A stretch of DNA of 64,000 nt, from positions 104,828,294 to 104,892,293 of the forward strand of contig NC_071390.1 of the NCBI RefSeq assembly GCF_022682495.2, given 5' to 3'. How positions within the stretch are numbered: the stretch's first letter is position 1; the number at the start of each line of letters is the position of its first letter. Source of the stretch: Desmodus rotundus. Lineage: Eukaryota > Chordata > Mammalia > Chiroptera > Phyllostomidae. The notes under the pieces were generated by a model. That model made no database searches and was not told the origin of the DNA. It saw nothing but the letters and a program-made list of their open reading frames with translations. Of this stretch, positions 12,501 to 27,500 are shown one piece after another. The position numbers and the translations under genes are program-made.

Positions 12501-15500
12501 GTGGATGCAGCCCATTGTTAGGATACAGTAATGACCCAGGTAATGACCACAGGCATTGCAAAACCAACTGTATTAGACTGAACACCCAGTGATATAAATC
12601 TTCCCCTAAATGTGACCAACCAGCAACCTACTTAACTGTAACAGCTTCTGTTTATAAATAAATGTAGTACTTATGGAATTTAAATTCTTGGCTGGTTTAA
12701 ACTCTTGTGTAGTCTGTCTGGCTACACAACTCAGTATCTGTCTATTCTATGACCCTGCTGGCTAGAAAAGAAGCAAGGCTGGGAAGAGAAAACATAGGCT
12801 CTCTGTACGGGCAGGAGTGGGAGGAGACCAGAGGCTCACAGATTGTGGAGTCTGGTATCTCCTCCGCTTGCCCATCTCCATAAATAATAACTGTGACCTA
12901 ATATGGTTCCATTCCACCCATGACACTAGTTAGATCCCTGCTCTAAAAGTAACCCCTCTGTGTCATTATATAAAACCTGCGACGGTTTAGCCTTCAATTT
13001 GATGTTCTGTGATATATCTGAAAATAGTGATTATAAAAAACATATCTCAATTAATGGAATTTGAAAATATTAATAGTTTTATAAGTACACAGTACCCATC
13101 CAACAACTGTTCTGAATAACTCACCTGCCTCTACCTAGGCCAGGAGAGGATTCAAGACTACTCTGCTCCACCCGCCCGGTCCCAGCATCTCTCTTGGCAT
13201 AAGCTGGAGGGTTCTGTATGCGGGTTCTAGGTTGGCCTGTCTGCCTTGCTTGTGGGCTCCGCACACCATTAATTAATCGATCCGCAGTGAAGTTAAATAT
13301 CGATGGACTTTCTAACAGCCCAGGCCCTCTCTCTGCAGTAGGAATGGTGTGGCGCAGATGGGATTTACTAGGATTCCTGCAAATAAAATGTAAAGGCTCA
13401 GTTATGAATGATCACATGATGAAATGAGCATGCTCACAAAGCAATGACTAGGGGTGTGCAACCTGCAGCCCATGGGCCACATATGGCCCAAAACAAAATC
13501 ATAAATTTACTTAAAACCTCTTTTTTGCTCATCAGTTTTCATTAGCGTTTGTGTATTTAATGTGTGGCCCAAGACAACTCTTCTTCTTCCAGTGTGGCCC
13601 AGAGATGCCAAAAGATTGGACACCCCTGGAAGGTAAAATGTGCTCACAATTCAGAAAAAATATAGAAATGGTAGGAATAGTTAATGTGTATGTCTGATAG
13701 TGTTGACAGTGCAAACCTATAACTACAGTACCAATTTTCAAATGAAAAACAGGCACACATGGCTGTAAGCTGTCCCAGAAGACATTTTCTAAAGAGATCA
13801 CCCCTGTACGTAGGCACCACTAGCAGCACTTTCAGTAATTCTATGCTTCAAGTAGTTTTATCTCGGATGAACATTACTAGCAGTCAAGTACATCATCAGC
13901 AATTGTCACAAATAGCCTCTTAGTAAACAATTCACGCACACAGTGAGAATGACCAAGGTTTAACACTTTTTTTTTTCCGCTTTGGTTTTAAAGCATACAA
14001 TGTAGCAGTGACCTCTTATTACAAATCATGGCAAAACACCATTTTATTCACTCACGGAACTTGCCTGCTTCTTGGAGGGTACTGTCTAAGTGAAGTCAGA
14101 GGAGATGCTGCGGGTTTGAAGGTTGGAGACGTAAACCCATTTATAAATCCAGTATTTGGAAATGGAGTTACCTAGATTCATTAAAAACAAACAAGTCAAC
14201 AAACCATAACCAGACTTCAACTTGGCTAACACTGCCTCTTATGTAACCTGAGTCATTTCTCGATGTGTCAAGGAGGCTATGTTCCATTTCATACTTAAAA
14301 TATTCATGGGTTTAGGAAGAGCATTGTACAAGATATTGCTAATGGCCAAAAGTTAAGCTGTGGCTAAGCTTATTCCTGGGCTGTTTCAGATGATCCTCCC
14401 AGCAAACCCATGAGGATAAGGATTCCCACAGGCAGAAATTGACAGAGAGGGAAGTGCCTCCAAGACCCCACATGCTTGTCTAGAAAGTCCCAATGCTCAA
14501 CCTAATGTACTGTACAGCAACCTCCAGACTGGTAATAAGTCAGCAATTCCTTCTTATTCCTGATGACTGTAATGGAATTCCTTGAAATGCTGGGGGAGAA
14601 AGACGGACTTGAAATTTTGTTAGAAACCCCAATGCACTAATGAGAAACTCCACAGTCTGAAAGAGTCAGAATATTTAAAATTATGTCAATCACCCCAGAA
14701 CTAGATTCTGATGACTGTTTATCATGGGAAGATCCATCAAGAGGCATAGTTTCATGTATGCACTTTCACATGTATAAAACTCTGATATTTGAATAATTTT
14801 GCCCAAGAGTTTAAAAATAAATTAGTTAACTAACATAATAATATAACTTGCTGAGAATTAATAGGCACCATCTCTTCACTTTTGCTCAAAAATGCAGTGT
14901 TTTAGGGCAAGCAAAGAGCCTCACAAACCAGACCAGGGACCATCCCAAATGGCCAGTCAACTGATTCAGGGTCCCGACATACCCCATTCTGGAAAGGGAT
15001 ATGCATGATTAGAGAAATTAGAAGAGCAAACTAATTCAAGGACAGCACAAGCATGGCAGTGGCCTCCTTTGGAGAAATTATTCAACACAGGAGTTTATGG
15101 ACTCTTTTTCCTTTTACATTTCTCCTGTGCTATATTAACTATATGGCTATCAGTACATTTTACAGAACGTAGCACATATGTCAAAAAAGTAATACACTTT
15201 GAGTGAACCATTAGGATTCACTCAAAAGAGAGAGACACAACTCTGCATGTGAGCATTTGTCTGCTACCATCTTTCACTGAGTGTCTCTAGACCCGAGGGG
15301 CTCTGTGCCCATGAGGACCTCTCCTGATGCATTTCTCTCCCCATCTGTCCTTCTCACATCCCATACACCACAGATGAAGCCCATACATCTCAACACACAT
15401 TTAAGAACCTGTACAGTCCCCATCTCAGCTGTGCCTTTGCTCAGAAACACTGGCCACACAACCACCACCACCCCAGGTGCTTCTGTGCATGCTACTCTCA

Positions 15501-18500
15501 TATAGCTTCCTCCCCTTACAGCATTTCTGATACGCTCCACTTATAAGGTGATACATTACCTGATAAATTCTAAGTAATTCTGTGTCCCATTTTTGCAATA
15601 ACCACCTACTTGTCACCTTTGTTTTTTCCATCATTTTTTCATGGACATCTTTACATTCTGGTAGGTAACAGGCATCCACCATCCAGCTGAGGCAACACTC
15701 CTTCTCTCAGGCTCACCCTCTTTAGTTACCATCTTCTCTACACTCCTCAGGGGTAACAAGAGCCTTCGGTGAGCCCTAATGATGGGGCTCAGCTCATGTC
15801 TCTCATTTCTCACACAGCTGATGGACCACCCCAACTTTCCCTGATGTGGTCCACAGCCATATCCTCAAAATTTCTAGCTCGATCCATTTTCTAACCACAG
15901 CCTTCTGCATACTCTACCCTTCCATTGCTATGGTTCTAACTAACCCTGCTGGCAACCCAGTATAAACCTCACTTCCCACCCCACTTCCCAGCCAGGAGCC
16001 AAATGACCACTTCTTTTCCTGCCATTGATCAGCCCTGATACATCCACTGCATCAAACTGGTGCCCGGGCCCACCCAATCTTTCTAACATCTGTACCAGCA
16101 GAGTTGGAGAAAAAGGACTGGATCCATTACAAATCTATGGATTCCAACCCCAGGCATTAACTGAGGCCAAAATATGCAACAATTACTCATGCCAACCAAC
16201 CATAAGGCTGGTGTGAGAAATAAAGTTTATAAGATGGCATGTCTTTTACTTGTTCTTGACTGTTAGAAGCCTATTAGAACAATGTTTTCCTTAAAGGCAT
16301 CGCCCCCACCCTACCCTGTGCTCACAGGTCCCTGCTACCCACCCCAGAGCTTGTATCACACTTTGTTTTGCCAGGAATACATATCCTTACATTTAGAAAA
16401 GAAAATGTTAGACAGGAGGGCAGGCCAACTGGGCAAAGGACTGATAGTACAGTGCTTGAAGGTTTTTTAATGAACATGGCTTCTTATTTATCTCTCAATT
16501 AAATAAAAAACCTACCAAAGAACTGGAAGGTCTGTTTTTCTACAGTAAACTGTAGACCTATCTGGTTCACGTATCAGACGAAGATCTCTGTCCTTCAAAG
16601 CATCTAGTGCAGTATCCATAACACAATTGTTACAAAAGCAACAAGACAAGACAGGACTCACCAAGGGTGGATCGAGATAGCCGTGTGTTGCTGACCATGT
16701 CTGGGGAGCAATCAGGCTGTACAGAGGGAACTGCTGCTGGGGGCTATAGATGGGAGGTAAGTAAAAGGATGCTGTGTAACGGTGCTGTGTGTAAAGGCTC
16801 ATGTCCAGGGGCCTGAATCCATTCTTTGGCAAAAATGTGTTTATAGCTATTGCCTTTGCTTTTATCCGTGCCTGTGTGAAAATATAGTAAGTATCTATTA
16901 GAATACTTTAGAATACTGATATACAAATAAAGTATTACCAGTGGTCTTGCTTACCTTAATTGGTTTTCCTTGAAAAGTTTTGACTTCTTCACGTAGATAT
17001 TTGTAAGCCTAAGGATAAAATCATCCAAAGTATCATTGTGTTAATCTTATAAACAAGATGAACTGACAGTTAATATGTCAAATAAGGAATTATATAGTTA
17101 AAATACTATACTTGTATTTTAAGTGGACAAGACCTAGAACTATGATTCTTAACCTTCTCTGGGTTACAGATTCCTTAAAAAAAAAGAAAAAAAACCTGCT
17201 AAAAGGTACAGACTCTCTACCCAAAATTCTCATAGACAATCTGTGTATATATTTTGTAAGTACTAATAGGTAACCATGAAAGCCTACCAGAGACCACAGG
17301 CTAAGAATTTTGACATAGGGAGAAAAAACAGGTGTTGAGTTCCTAGTGTTAACTCTAATTTGAAACTCAGATTACAGTTTGGGAAAGGAAAAGACCAGAA
17401 TCTCAATGTTCCAAAGTCCTTATTGTTCTCCGCACCCCCCTCCATAACACTAAAGGCTAAGACCCACCTAACTTCCTGGTGAGTCGTCACCCCATCCAAT
17501 TAAAACCCATCTTTCAGATTCTCTTTTTTCCCCGGCCTCCACACCATTTAACACTGAACAATCTGCAGGTTTCCTTTATACACGCTACTGTTTCTCCAGA
17601 GAAAAACCTTCCTTTAAGGGTAGGGAGATGATCCTAACTCCTGTGTCTCCCCCCAGAGTATTGGTGCCCTCTCAAGTATCTTGTAACACATGTGATGCCA
17701 AGTGAAAATTAAATTCAGGGTACAACCCTTCTCTGCCCCGATGTAAGAACAGAACTAACTGTCCTGGGCTGCTTGTCTTACATGTCCTTAGACTATCGTG
17801 TCACAGCCTTTTAATATTGCTAGAAAAACTGTCCACACACACATACCTACTTAAGTTTCTACAGCTTGATTTCCTCTGCACTTCATACTCAAACTTAATC
17901 CTGCGATGTAATAGTAATCTCAATGCCCAAATTTAGTCCCTCTGTGTACTAATTGTTAAGTACTGGCAAACTCTGTACTTCTTGGAGGAGAGGAGCTTAC
18001 CTGCTGCGCATCAGCTTCAGTTTCAAATGTTATAAACCAATTATCATTATAGGCAAATTCACAGTTTATAAATTTTGGTAAATTATCTCCTTTAAATAGT
18101 GCTTCTACTTCCTACAGGAAATAGAAAGGTTAGAAATTAATTCTCAACCATGCCACCCTTTGTCCTCACCAAATGAATATGTTGCATACTTTTAAGATAG
18201 ATTCTTAGACAGCGTGTAACATACTGATATCCAGTAAATCTTTCCTTGAAAATGGCTCAATGTGGCTTCCAGGAAAATAAGTCCAACAACTTACTGACAG
18301 CTTTCTCTACTACCAAGATACCATTAAGCTAAATTAATGTGAAAATACCATGTTATTTTAACAGTAGTCTGATAGCCAGCGGGGGTGGGGATGGGTTGTA
18401 ATTTAAGAAATTTAAAAATTAGCTGGACTTTTGCTTCTGGCCAGGATTAGCCAGATTTATCTTCCAACATAAACAATTAAAAACAAAAGATAAAATACAT

Positions 18501-21500
18501 GGAATAACAGTTTTCAGACAGTGGACCTCAGGCTGTGCAGCACAGGTGAGCTTGGGAGAACACAGCCCACGCCTGGAGTTTCTAGGCTGCAGTGCTGGGA
18601 GGGCGAGCAGAGCCAAGAGCCAAGACAAGACCAGACCAGCCCAGGCCAGCCCCTCCAGGGCCTTCTGCAAGGCAAGCAGAGGGCACTGCCTCAGTTTGCA
18701 TAGGGAAATCAGCTCTAGCAAAAAAGCAGCTTTGCTCCCGGCTAACAAACACTCCTAAGGATCAAACTGCTTCCAAGTCCATCAACTGAACCTCAGAACA
18801 AAGCTCAAGAATATTCAGAGGAAGGACTACAAAATATTCAGCACCCAATAAAGTCCAAAATGCCTGGCATCCATTCAAAGTTTACCAGGTATGCCCCATA
18901 ATGAGAAAACTCAAACGATCAAATAAAAAAAGATTCTTACAATGCTCCTATAGGAAGACTTTTCTTCATTCTCTCAAGGCACAACCATCAGTGTGTTTTA
19001 CTACACAATGCAACTTGGTTTAAACAATTGGACAAGTCACAGATTTTAGAGCAATTCTGTAAGAGTAGGTTACTTGTCATGACTCAAACTATCAAATACT
19101 GTGGTTTCCTAAAATTATTGCCTAAATCAATAGTTCTCAAATTATGATCCCCAGACTCCATTTATATAAAAAAGATGCCTTTGCCTTGTTACTGTGACGA
19201 CATCTGCAATGATGCAGTCCCATCAGCTCAGATGAAGAACAAGCTACTCTAGTACTCCATGCACTCTTTGCAGTGTCCCTCCTGTCATGAAAATACTTGC
19301 TTTAAAAAGTTATGCTCTTTATCTTTACTGTGGTTTATTATTATTATTAATAAATAAATATGTAAATCTTTTCTTTTTATTTCTAAATACTAAAATCACC
19401 ATTATTTCTTAAAAGGTATATGAAGTGTGTAGTAGAGTCCTGAGACCAAAAAATTTGAGAACCACTCTCACATATGAATCACATTGTAACTATCAGTATG
19501 TAAATCATGGGAAAAAAAGTGTTACTGCATATATGTGTTCTTTATAATAAACTCTCCAAAAAGCACAGAAGTAAGCAAAAAACCCACAACAGAAATCCAA
19601 GTAGCCTTCTGAGGAGAAATGACTTACTTCTACAGGAGTGGATTCAGAGATTTCACGTAATATTACTATGCAACGATTTTGATTTGGCCTTACTTTTTCT
19701 CCCTTCTCATCCACTTGTACTAAAGGTAAAGCTATAAAGAGAAGAAAAATGAATAGTAAAAAAATTATTAAAACAAACCAATCATTTACATTCTATTATA
19801 ATATAAATACTCCAATGAGATGTTATACTATGTAACTAAACACATTAAAGAAACCTGTATACAACTGTAAACTAGTAAAAGGTTTTAAGCTAATCTTGCA
19901 TGTTACATTTCTCAAAACTACAGAAGATGAGAATTTTAAAAGTCATATAAGGTTCTAAAGAGCGACTAACAATTACAATTTTACAATTCAGGGTTAATGG
20001 CTTTTCTACAAGTCCTTTCTACAAGCCCCCAAAATAAAATAATTTTCTTATTATGACTTTTCATCTTGAATTCAAAAGAAGTAAAGTGGTTTTAGATTAA
20101 GTTGCAAGTAGGTCAGATGGAACCAAACTCAACTGACACATAAAATAGGTTTCTGTTGTAAGTGAACTACAACCCCCCACCGCAAAAAAAAGCACAACTC
20201 AAGAAAGAGTGGTATAGTTTTTAGAATTCAAACTTCATGGATTATGTCTGCCAGTTTCTTTATTATGTGTTTCAATAATTTAATGACCTTACAACATTTG
20301 CCTAGGAACAGAAAAATAAGAGGAAAACTTTCAATTTGGGAACAGAGAACCCAACTCTGTTTGCAAGGTAAGATGTTCATCTTTTTCTACTATTAGTCAA
20401 ATACAAGGAAAAACATCTTCACTGATTGTCTGCAGTATAACTAATTCAGGGAGAATATGAAAACGTTTTTGCAGAAGATTCAGATGAAAAGTCATGGCAG
20501 TAACTTAGAGAAAGGGGCACGGCAATGTCCTATCATTTAGAAATATTTAGGTAGGGCAGGGGGCACACATCACACTGTGTTCTTTGTGAAGAACAGCCAT
20601 CGGAACTGCTCAGTAGTGCAGTCCTCAGAAGGGAGGCTACAGAAATTATTCATCTGGTACTTGTAAACCATATTATAAAAAGTAAATTCTTATAACTAAA
20701 AATAATCCCGTTAAAAAAATCTAAAATATCATACATTTAACATAAAACTAATTCCCACTGAAGCCACGCTGAGTAGGAGGGGAGGGACGAAAATGTTACA
20801 AAGGGCAAAAGGAAACTTTGGATAGTGGTGGACGTGTTTGTAATCTTGACCACAGTAAAGGTTTCACTGATGCATACATATGTCCAAACTGATCCAACTG
20901 CACAATTTAAATATGCACAGTTCACTATGTCAATACTTCAGCAAAATGGTTTTTAGAAATAAAATAAAATGGTTAGGTTGTACAAAATTCGATCTGCAAA
21001 GCAAACCAGGTCACCAGCAAACTACATCTGTGACACGGCATATGACTCTTTAAATATCCACATTTCCTGAATCACTGTGGGTCTCTGATGTACCTGTTTA
21101 AACCCTCCTTTGATGTTGCCAAATGTCTAGGTAACAACCTCACTCACAAAATCCTTTTAAGAAAAAAACACAATTTCAACAAAACTTAAGCAGGAAGGTA
21201 AAATTTGGGAGTAACTACTTTAGTGGTATTCCTTTATCCTAAATACCACTATTTAACTTTTCATTCAAGTCACAGCTTCTGTCATCTCTCCCCTGGCCTT
21301 TTCCACACCCTGGACCTATGATCAGTTATGGAGCCTATCAACACCCAGTGCCATGGGCACACCACCAAACCTGGGGGCTGGTCAGAAAGGCCCAGATGGC
21401 AGGGAAGACTTCACTTGCCATGAAAGACCTTAGCACTGAATGGCTGTAGATCTAACCGTCACACCAGTGAGAAAAATGCTGCGAAGACCAGGTACAATGC

Positions 21501-24500
21501 AGCCTAGATTGTTTTTCACTTACATCTCAGCACTTCGACAATCAAGTCCAAGTCAGTGCTGAGCTTCTTGATGTGGTCCAGATTAGCCACTGTGGTGATT
21601 GGCACATACTGATCACTGTCCATCTGTGATATAAGGTACATGTCACTAGCAAGGTTCTCCCTGCAGAAAAAAGACAATCTCTCTTAATTAACACCTCTTT
21701 AAGTGAAAGCCTTGCAAGAATATGATTGTAACATGATGTTGCTTCAGAGCTAGTTAAATCTGAGTTCTAATCCCACCTCTTATTTGCCTTGGGTCAAAGG
21801 TATTTGGGGAGGCAGAAACAGCAAAACTGAAAGTATACTGCACTTTATACAATCAAAGCTAACGAGAAAGTAAATCTTCACAAAATGTATTTACACTTTA
21901 TCTGTTCTAAAGAGTTTTAAGTAGCTTATTCAAAATACAATTTTTTAAAGTAAGGAAATCTACCTGAAAGGACAATAAAATAAGAAAAATATGAAAAGAC
22001 CAGCAGGAAAGGTGGGTGCCCAAAGTGTTTGCTGTTCAGTCTTGCCAGAAACACTTGCCAGAAAAGCAGCAGATCCAACTCTGGCTTCCCAGCACTTTCT
22101 AGCAACCAGGATTAAAAAGAAGGAAACTTTGTCATAACATGACCTACAGATCACAAGGTAAGTCACAGATTACCAGTAAATTTGGGTGAAGATGAGCTAC
22201 TTCCTGGTATTTTGGTCTATGATGAACACTTTCAAGTATTAAAGCAGGCCCAGAGAAAAACCTGAAAAATCACCAATACTGATAGAAAATTTTACATGTG
22301 CCAACCGGTTATCTTCTCACTCAAAAAAAAAAAAAAAAAAATACAGTTAATCCCATCTTCTTGTTTGTCCAGTTCTCCCACTTGAACTTTAAAGGTTCTA
22401 TTCTACTTTCGAATAGAAAAGGTATTATCCAGGGGAGAAAAAATACACCTAAAAATATGAGTGCTGTATAAATAAAACAATTTACTATAGCTATGTTTGG
22501 CATATTTTGAGAACTAGTATAAGGAATTTGTTCTCAGACTTTAGTGTGCTGAAAACCTAAGGCATGGAGTGGGGCCCAGGAATCCAAATTTCAAAAAGCA
22601 ACTAGGATAATGATCATCAAGATGAATTTGTGGACAATTCTGGGGAACTCTGACATAGAGGATTATGTTCAGTTCTCCAACATGTCAAAGGTTACTTACT
22701 CACTATTCTAGATTTCCTATTACACAGACATAGACAGTAACAGATACATACTCCTTCTATGTAAAATTCATATCTGTATATAAAAACCAATGGACAACAT
22801 CACAGGTATTAGGTACTAGAAAAACCACCACCGTCCTTACCTGGATAAGCAGAATTCCAATGTTTTTTTGAGTACTTCTCGGGGGTCTTCCTGGCTTTCT
22901 GGTTGAGAATCATTTCCTCCTACATAAAAGTAATAATCAACTCAGGAAAAATGTCTTAAAATTTACCAGGTAGATAATTCAGTAAAACAATTTTAATGTT
23001 TTCAGTATATATTAATTCATCTAGTGTATAGAACATAAGAACAATGCTATTCTACCTACCAAAAAAAAAAAAAAACAACCCCTTCTCCCCCAAACAGAAA
23101 CACAGTTTTGAAAATTAATCAGAGTATAAGATTAGCGGGTGCTTTTTAACACATAATATGTACAAGTTTATTTAATGCTTTGTCTCAATTCCAAAAAGAA
23201 TTTCAGGTAGCCTACAAGAACACAGATACTAAAGCAATGATAAAATATAAAGGAAAGAATCAAAATAAGGAAAAGATAAACAAAGGCCAAAAAATCAAGG
23301 ATGGGGATAATAAACACACAGGCTGTAAGGACCACAATTTCTACACAAGAGCCTTATAAACAAGCCTTTAAAGTTCCAGACAGTTAAAGTCACAAGTGAG
23401 AAATTGCGGAGTCACAGGAATGCTACTGAGAACACTAAATAAACAGATCTTCAAGAGGAAACTTTACAGTTGAGAAACCTAATAAACCTACTTCAGCCAG
23501 GTGGTCATGGTCAACATCACAGTGATAAATCATGCTGATACTATGTACCCTTAACACGATAGGATAAAGACCACAAGACCTCAGTGGTCTTCCTGCCCCC
23601 AAACCCGTACCACTGGTATGATCATGAAAAAACATTAAACAGATTCCAATAGAAACAGAAGAGTAGCATACACAATAATTGACCAGTCCTCCTCTAGACT
23701 ATCAAGGTCATCTAAAACAAGCAAAGTCTAAGAAATTGTTACAGCCAAGAGGAACCTAAGAAGACATGAAAACTAAATGTAATGTGGTATCCTGGAATAG
23801 GTAATATATACCAATGCTGTGGCAAATGTATCATACTAATAATGTAAGATGTCAAGAATATAAGGGACTGGATGCCTGGTCTACGGGAACTCTCTACTCA
23901 ATTTTCTCAATTTTTCTATGAGTTTAAAACTGTTTTAAAACAAATAGCAAGATGAGAGACTCAAACCAAACTATATCAATCACCACAGTAAATGTTAATG
24001 TTCTAAACACTGGAATTAAAGGCAGAGATCATTATATTTGACTTTTTATTAAAAAGGAAAACACAGTATCAACTGTTACTTTACCTTTAAGAAATGTACT
24101 TTATTAAATATAAATACCCAAATAGGTTAAAAGTAAAAGGATGGAAGATGATATACTACTACCAGGAATAAAGAAGTTTGTTTCATCATGATAAAAGAGT
24201 CAATTTATCAAGGGACCATAGTAATCTTAAAACAGGGCTCTAAGATAAATGAAGAAAAACTGGGAGAACTACAAGGAGAAACAGACAAATCTAAGAACTA
24301 ATAGAATACCTAACTCTCTTAATAACGGATACAACAAGTAGACAGAAACCAAGAATATAGTAGACTTGAACAACACTATCACCTAATTAGACTTGACTGA
24401 TATTTACAGAACACCCCCATAACAACAGCAAAATACATTTTTCTTTAGTGCAAAAGGAACATTTAGATTGCCTATACTTTGGGCCACAGTACATTTAACT

Positions 24501-27500
24501 AAATTCAAAGAGAGTCAAGTCATACAAAGTATGTCCTTTGAGCACAATGAGATTAAATTAGAAATCAAGAAAAGAAAGTTCACTGGAAAATCCCCAAATA
24601 TTTAGAAACTAAACAAAATACTTCTGAAGTACCTCCAGAATGGATAAAAAATTAAGAATTTGGAACTGAATTTTAAAAGAAAGACACATCACAATCTGTA
24701 AGATTGTGCTAAAGTACTACTGAAGAGGAAATTTATAGAACTAGATGGCTATATTACAAAAGAAGGAATGGCTTTTGTCTTATCAGATACTAAAAAAAGA
24801 GAACAAATTAAACCCAAAGTTACCAGAAGAAAGTATATTATAAAGATTAGGGGGAAAAAATCAATGAAATGAAGAGAAAAAAAAACAGTTGAGAAAAATC
24901 AATGAAACCAAACTGATTTTTTGGGAAGATCAACAAAATTGACAAACCTCTACCAGTTTGATTAAGGGGAAAAAAGAGAAGACATAAATTACCAGTAACA
25001 GAAATGAGTGATGTGATAGATTCTACAGATTAAAAAGATAAATAGAATAACATGAGCAGCTCATATGCAATAACTTGGACAATTAAATGAACTGGTCCAA
25101 ATCTTTGGTAGATACAAGTAACCAAATCTCTCTGAAAAAGAGATAGATAACCCGAGAAGCCCTATGTAAAAAGATAATTAAACCCCCAAAACTTGTAGCT
25201 TAAAACTTTCCCACCAACAAACCTCTAGGCCCACATGGCTTCATTTTTAATTTATGGAAGAAATAATAAACTCATCCAAAAACTGAACAGGAAAGAATAT
25301 CTCCAAATGAAAACTACAGATGAATATTATTCATGAACACAGATGTAAAAATTCTAAGCATAATTTTGCAATCTAATCCAACAATCTATCAAGCATATTA
25401 CATCATGACCTAGTGAGGCTTATCCCAGGAATTTAAGTTTGCTTAAATGTTTGAAAAACCAATGAGTATAATTCACCTTTAACACACTAAGAAAGAAAAT
25501 ATACATGACCATCACCACAGACGGAGGAGAAACAAGACACATTGCAAGAACCATTCCTCATAAAAGTTCCCAGAAAATAGTAACAAAAGATACCTCATTA
25601 ACATGTACGTAAAAATAACTAACATTGCCCTAGCTGGTGTGGCTCAGTGGGCTAAGCAATGGCCTGTGAACCAAGGGTCACTGGTTTGATTCCCTGTACA
25701 GGCACATGCCTGGGTTGTGGGCCAGGTCAGGTCCCCAGTGGGGGCATGTGAGAGGCAACCACACATTGATGTTTCTTTCCCTTTCTTCCGCCCTTCCCCT
25801 CTGTCTAAAATAAATAAATAAAATCTTTTAAAAACCCCCCACTAACATTACACTCAATATGAAGACTGTTTTCCCACTAAGATCAGTCAGATGTTTGCAC
25901 TCACTACATTTGCTCCCCTTTTAATGGAGGATCTATCCAGTGCATCACGCAAGATAAAGAATAAAAGATACCAGACTGGCTAGGAAATAACACTGAATTT
26001 ATTCACAGATAAATTCACATCTATGTTGAAAATCCAGTATAATCTACAGAAAGTTCCTAAAACAAAGAAGTCAACTTAGCAAGTTTGCAGGGTATAATAT
26101 CAATTTATAAAAATTAACTATATGTCTATCTACTGATGACAAACAATTGCAAATTAAATTTTCAAAAATCATAACACAAAAAAATATAAATACTTAAGAA
26201 TAAATTGGACAAAAGATGTGAAAGACTAATACACTGAAAACTAAAAAACATATAAACAAAAAAACACAGCCAAGAGAAATCAAAGAAGACCTAAACAACT
26301 GGAAACATATACCTTGCTCATGAGTACTATGTTAAGATGTTGATTTTCTGCAATTGTGCTACAAATTTAATGCAATGTCAATAAAAAGCATTTTATAGAC
26401 AGTTACCAGCTTATTCTAATTTGTATAAAAATGGAAAGGAACTAGAAAAGCCAAAATAACTCTGAAAATGAACAAAATGAGAAGGCTAACACTACCTGTT
26501 TTTAAGAGTTACTTACAGTAATCAAAACACTGTGGCACTGCTGTCAAAACAGACTAACAGATCAATGGAACAGAAGAGACAGGCTAGAGATAAACCCATA
26601 TACGTATGGACAGATGGTTCTGACAATGGTACAGAGGCGTGCAGTGGAGAAAGGAAAACCTTTCTGGCAAATGGTGCATTTCCGCATGTGGGGAAAATAA
26701 TAACTTTGCTCCATACTTCATAATATATACAAAAATTAACGTGAAATTGTCCATAGGCCTAAAAAATATAAAACTTAAAGTCATACAACTTCTAGGAGAA
26801 AACCTTTGTGACTAAGCATTAAGCAAAGATTTCTTAGGTACAACACCAAAAGCAAGTTCCATAAAAGAAAAAAACTGATAAACTGGACTATATAAAAAAA
26901 TTGTAAACTTCTGCTTTTCAAAAGCTGAAACTATTAGGAAAACAGAAAGACAAGCAACAGACTAGGAGACTGTATTTGCAAATCATATATCTGATAAGGA
27001 CTTGTGTCCAAAACATATAAAGAATTCTCAAAATGCAATAATAAAGCAGCCCGACAAGAGAATGGGCAAGACTTGAATGGGCCCTTCACTTAAAGACAGA
27101 TACTTATGAAAACGTGCTTGACACCATTGGGCATTAGGAAAATACAAATTAAGAACACAGTGAGACTCTATTACCTACCTTTTAGAATGGCTAAAATTAA
27201 AAAGAATGACTATATCAGTGTTGGTGAGGGTATAGGGCAGCTGGATCTCTGATCCATTGCTGGTGGGAACACAAAGGGAGCTACTACGGGACACAGCTTC
27301 ACCATTTCTTTGGCAGAGGTCCCTAACCTCAGGCCGTGGACCAGTACAGGTCTGTGGCCTGTTAGGAACTGGGCCATACAGCAGGAGGTGAGCTTGAATG
27401 TAATGCACTTGAACCACTCCAAAACCATCCCACCCCTCCCAAACTGGTGTGTGGAAAAATTGGCTTCCACGGAATCAGTCCCTGGTGACAAAAGGATTGG

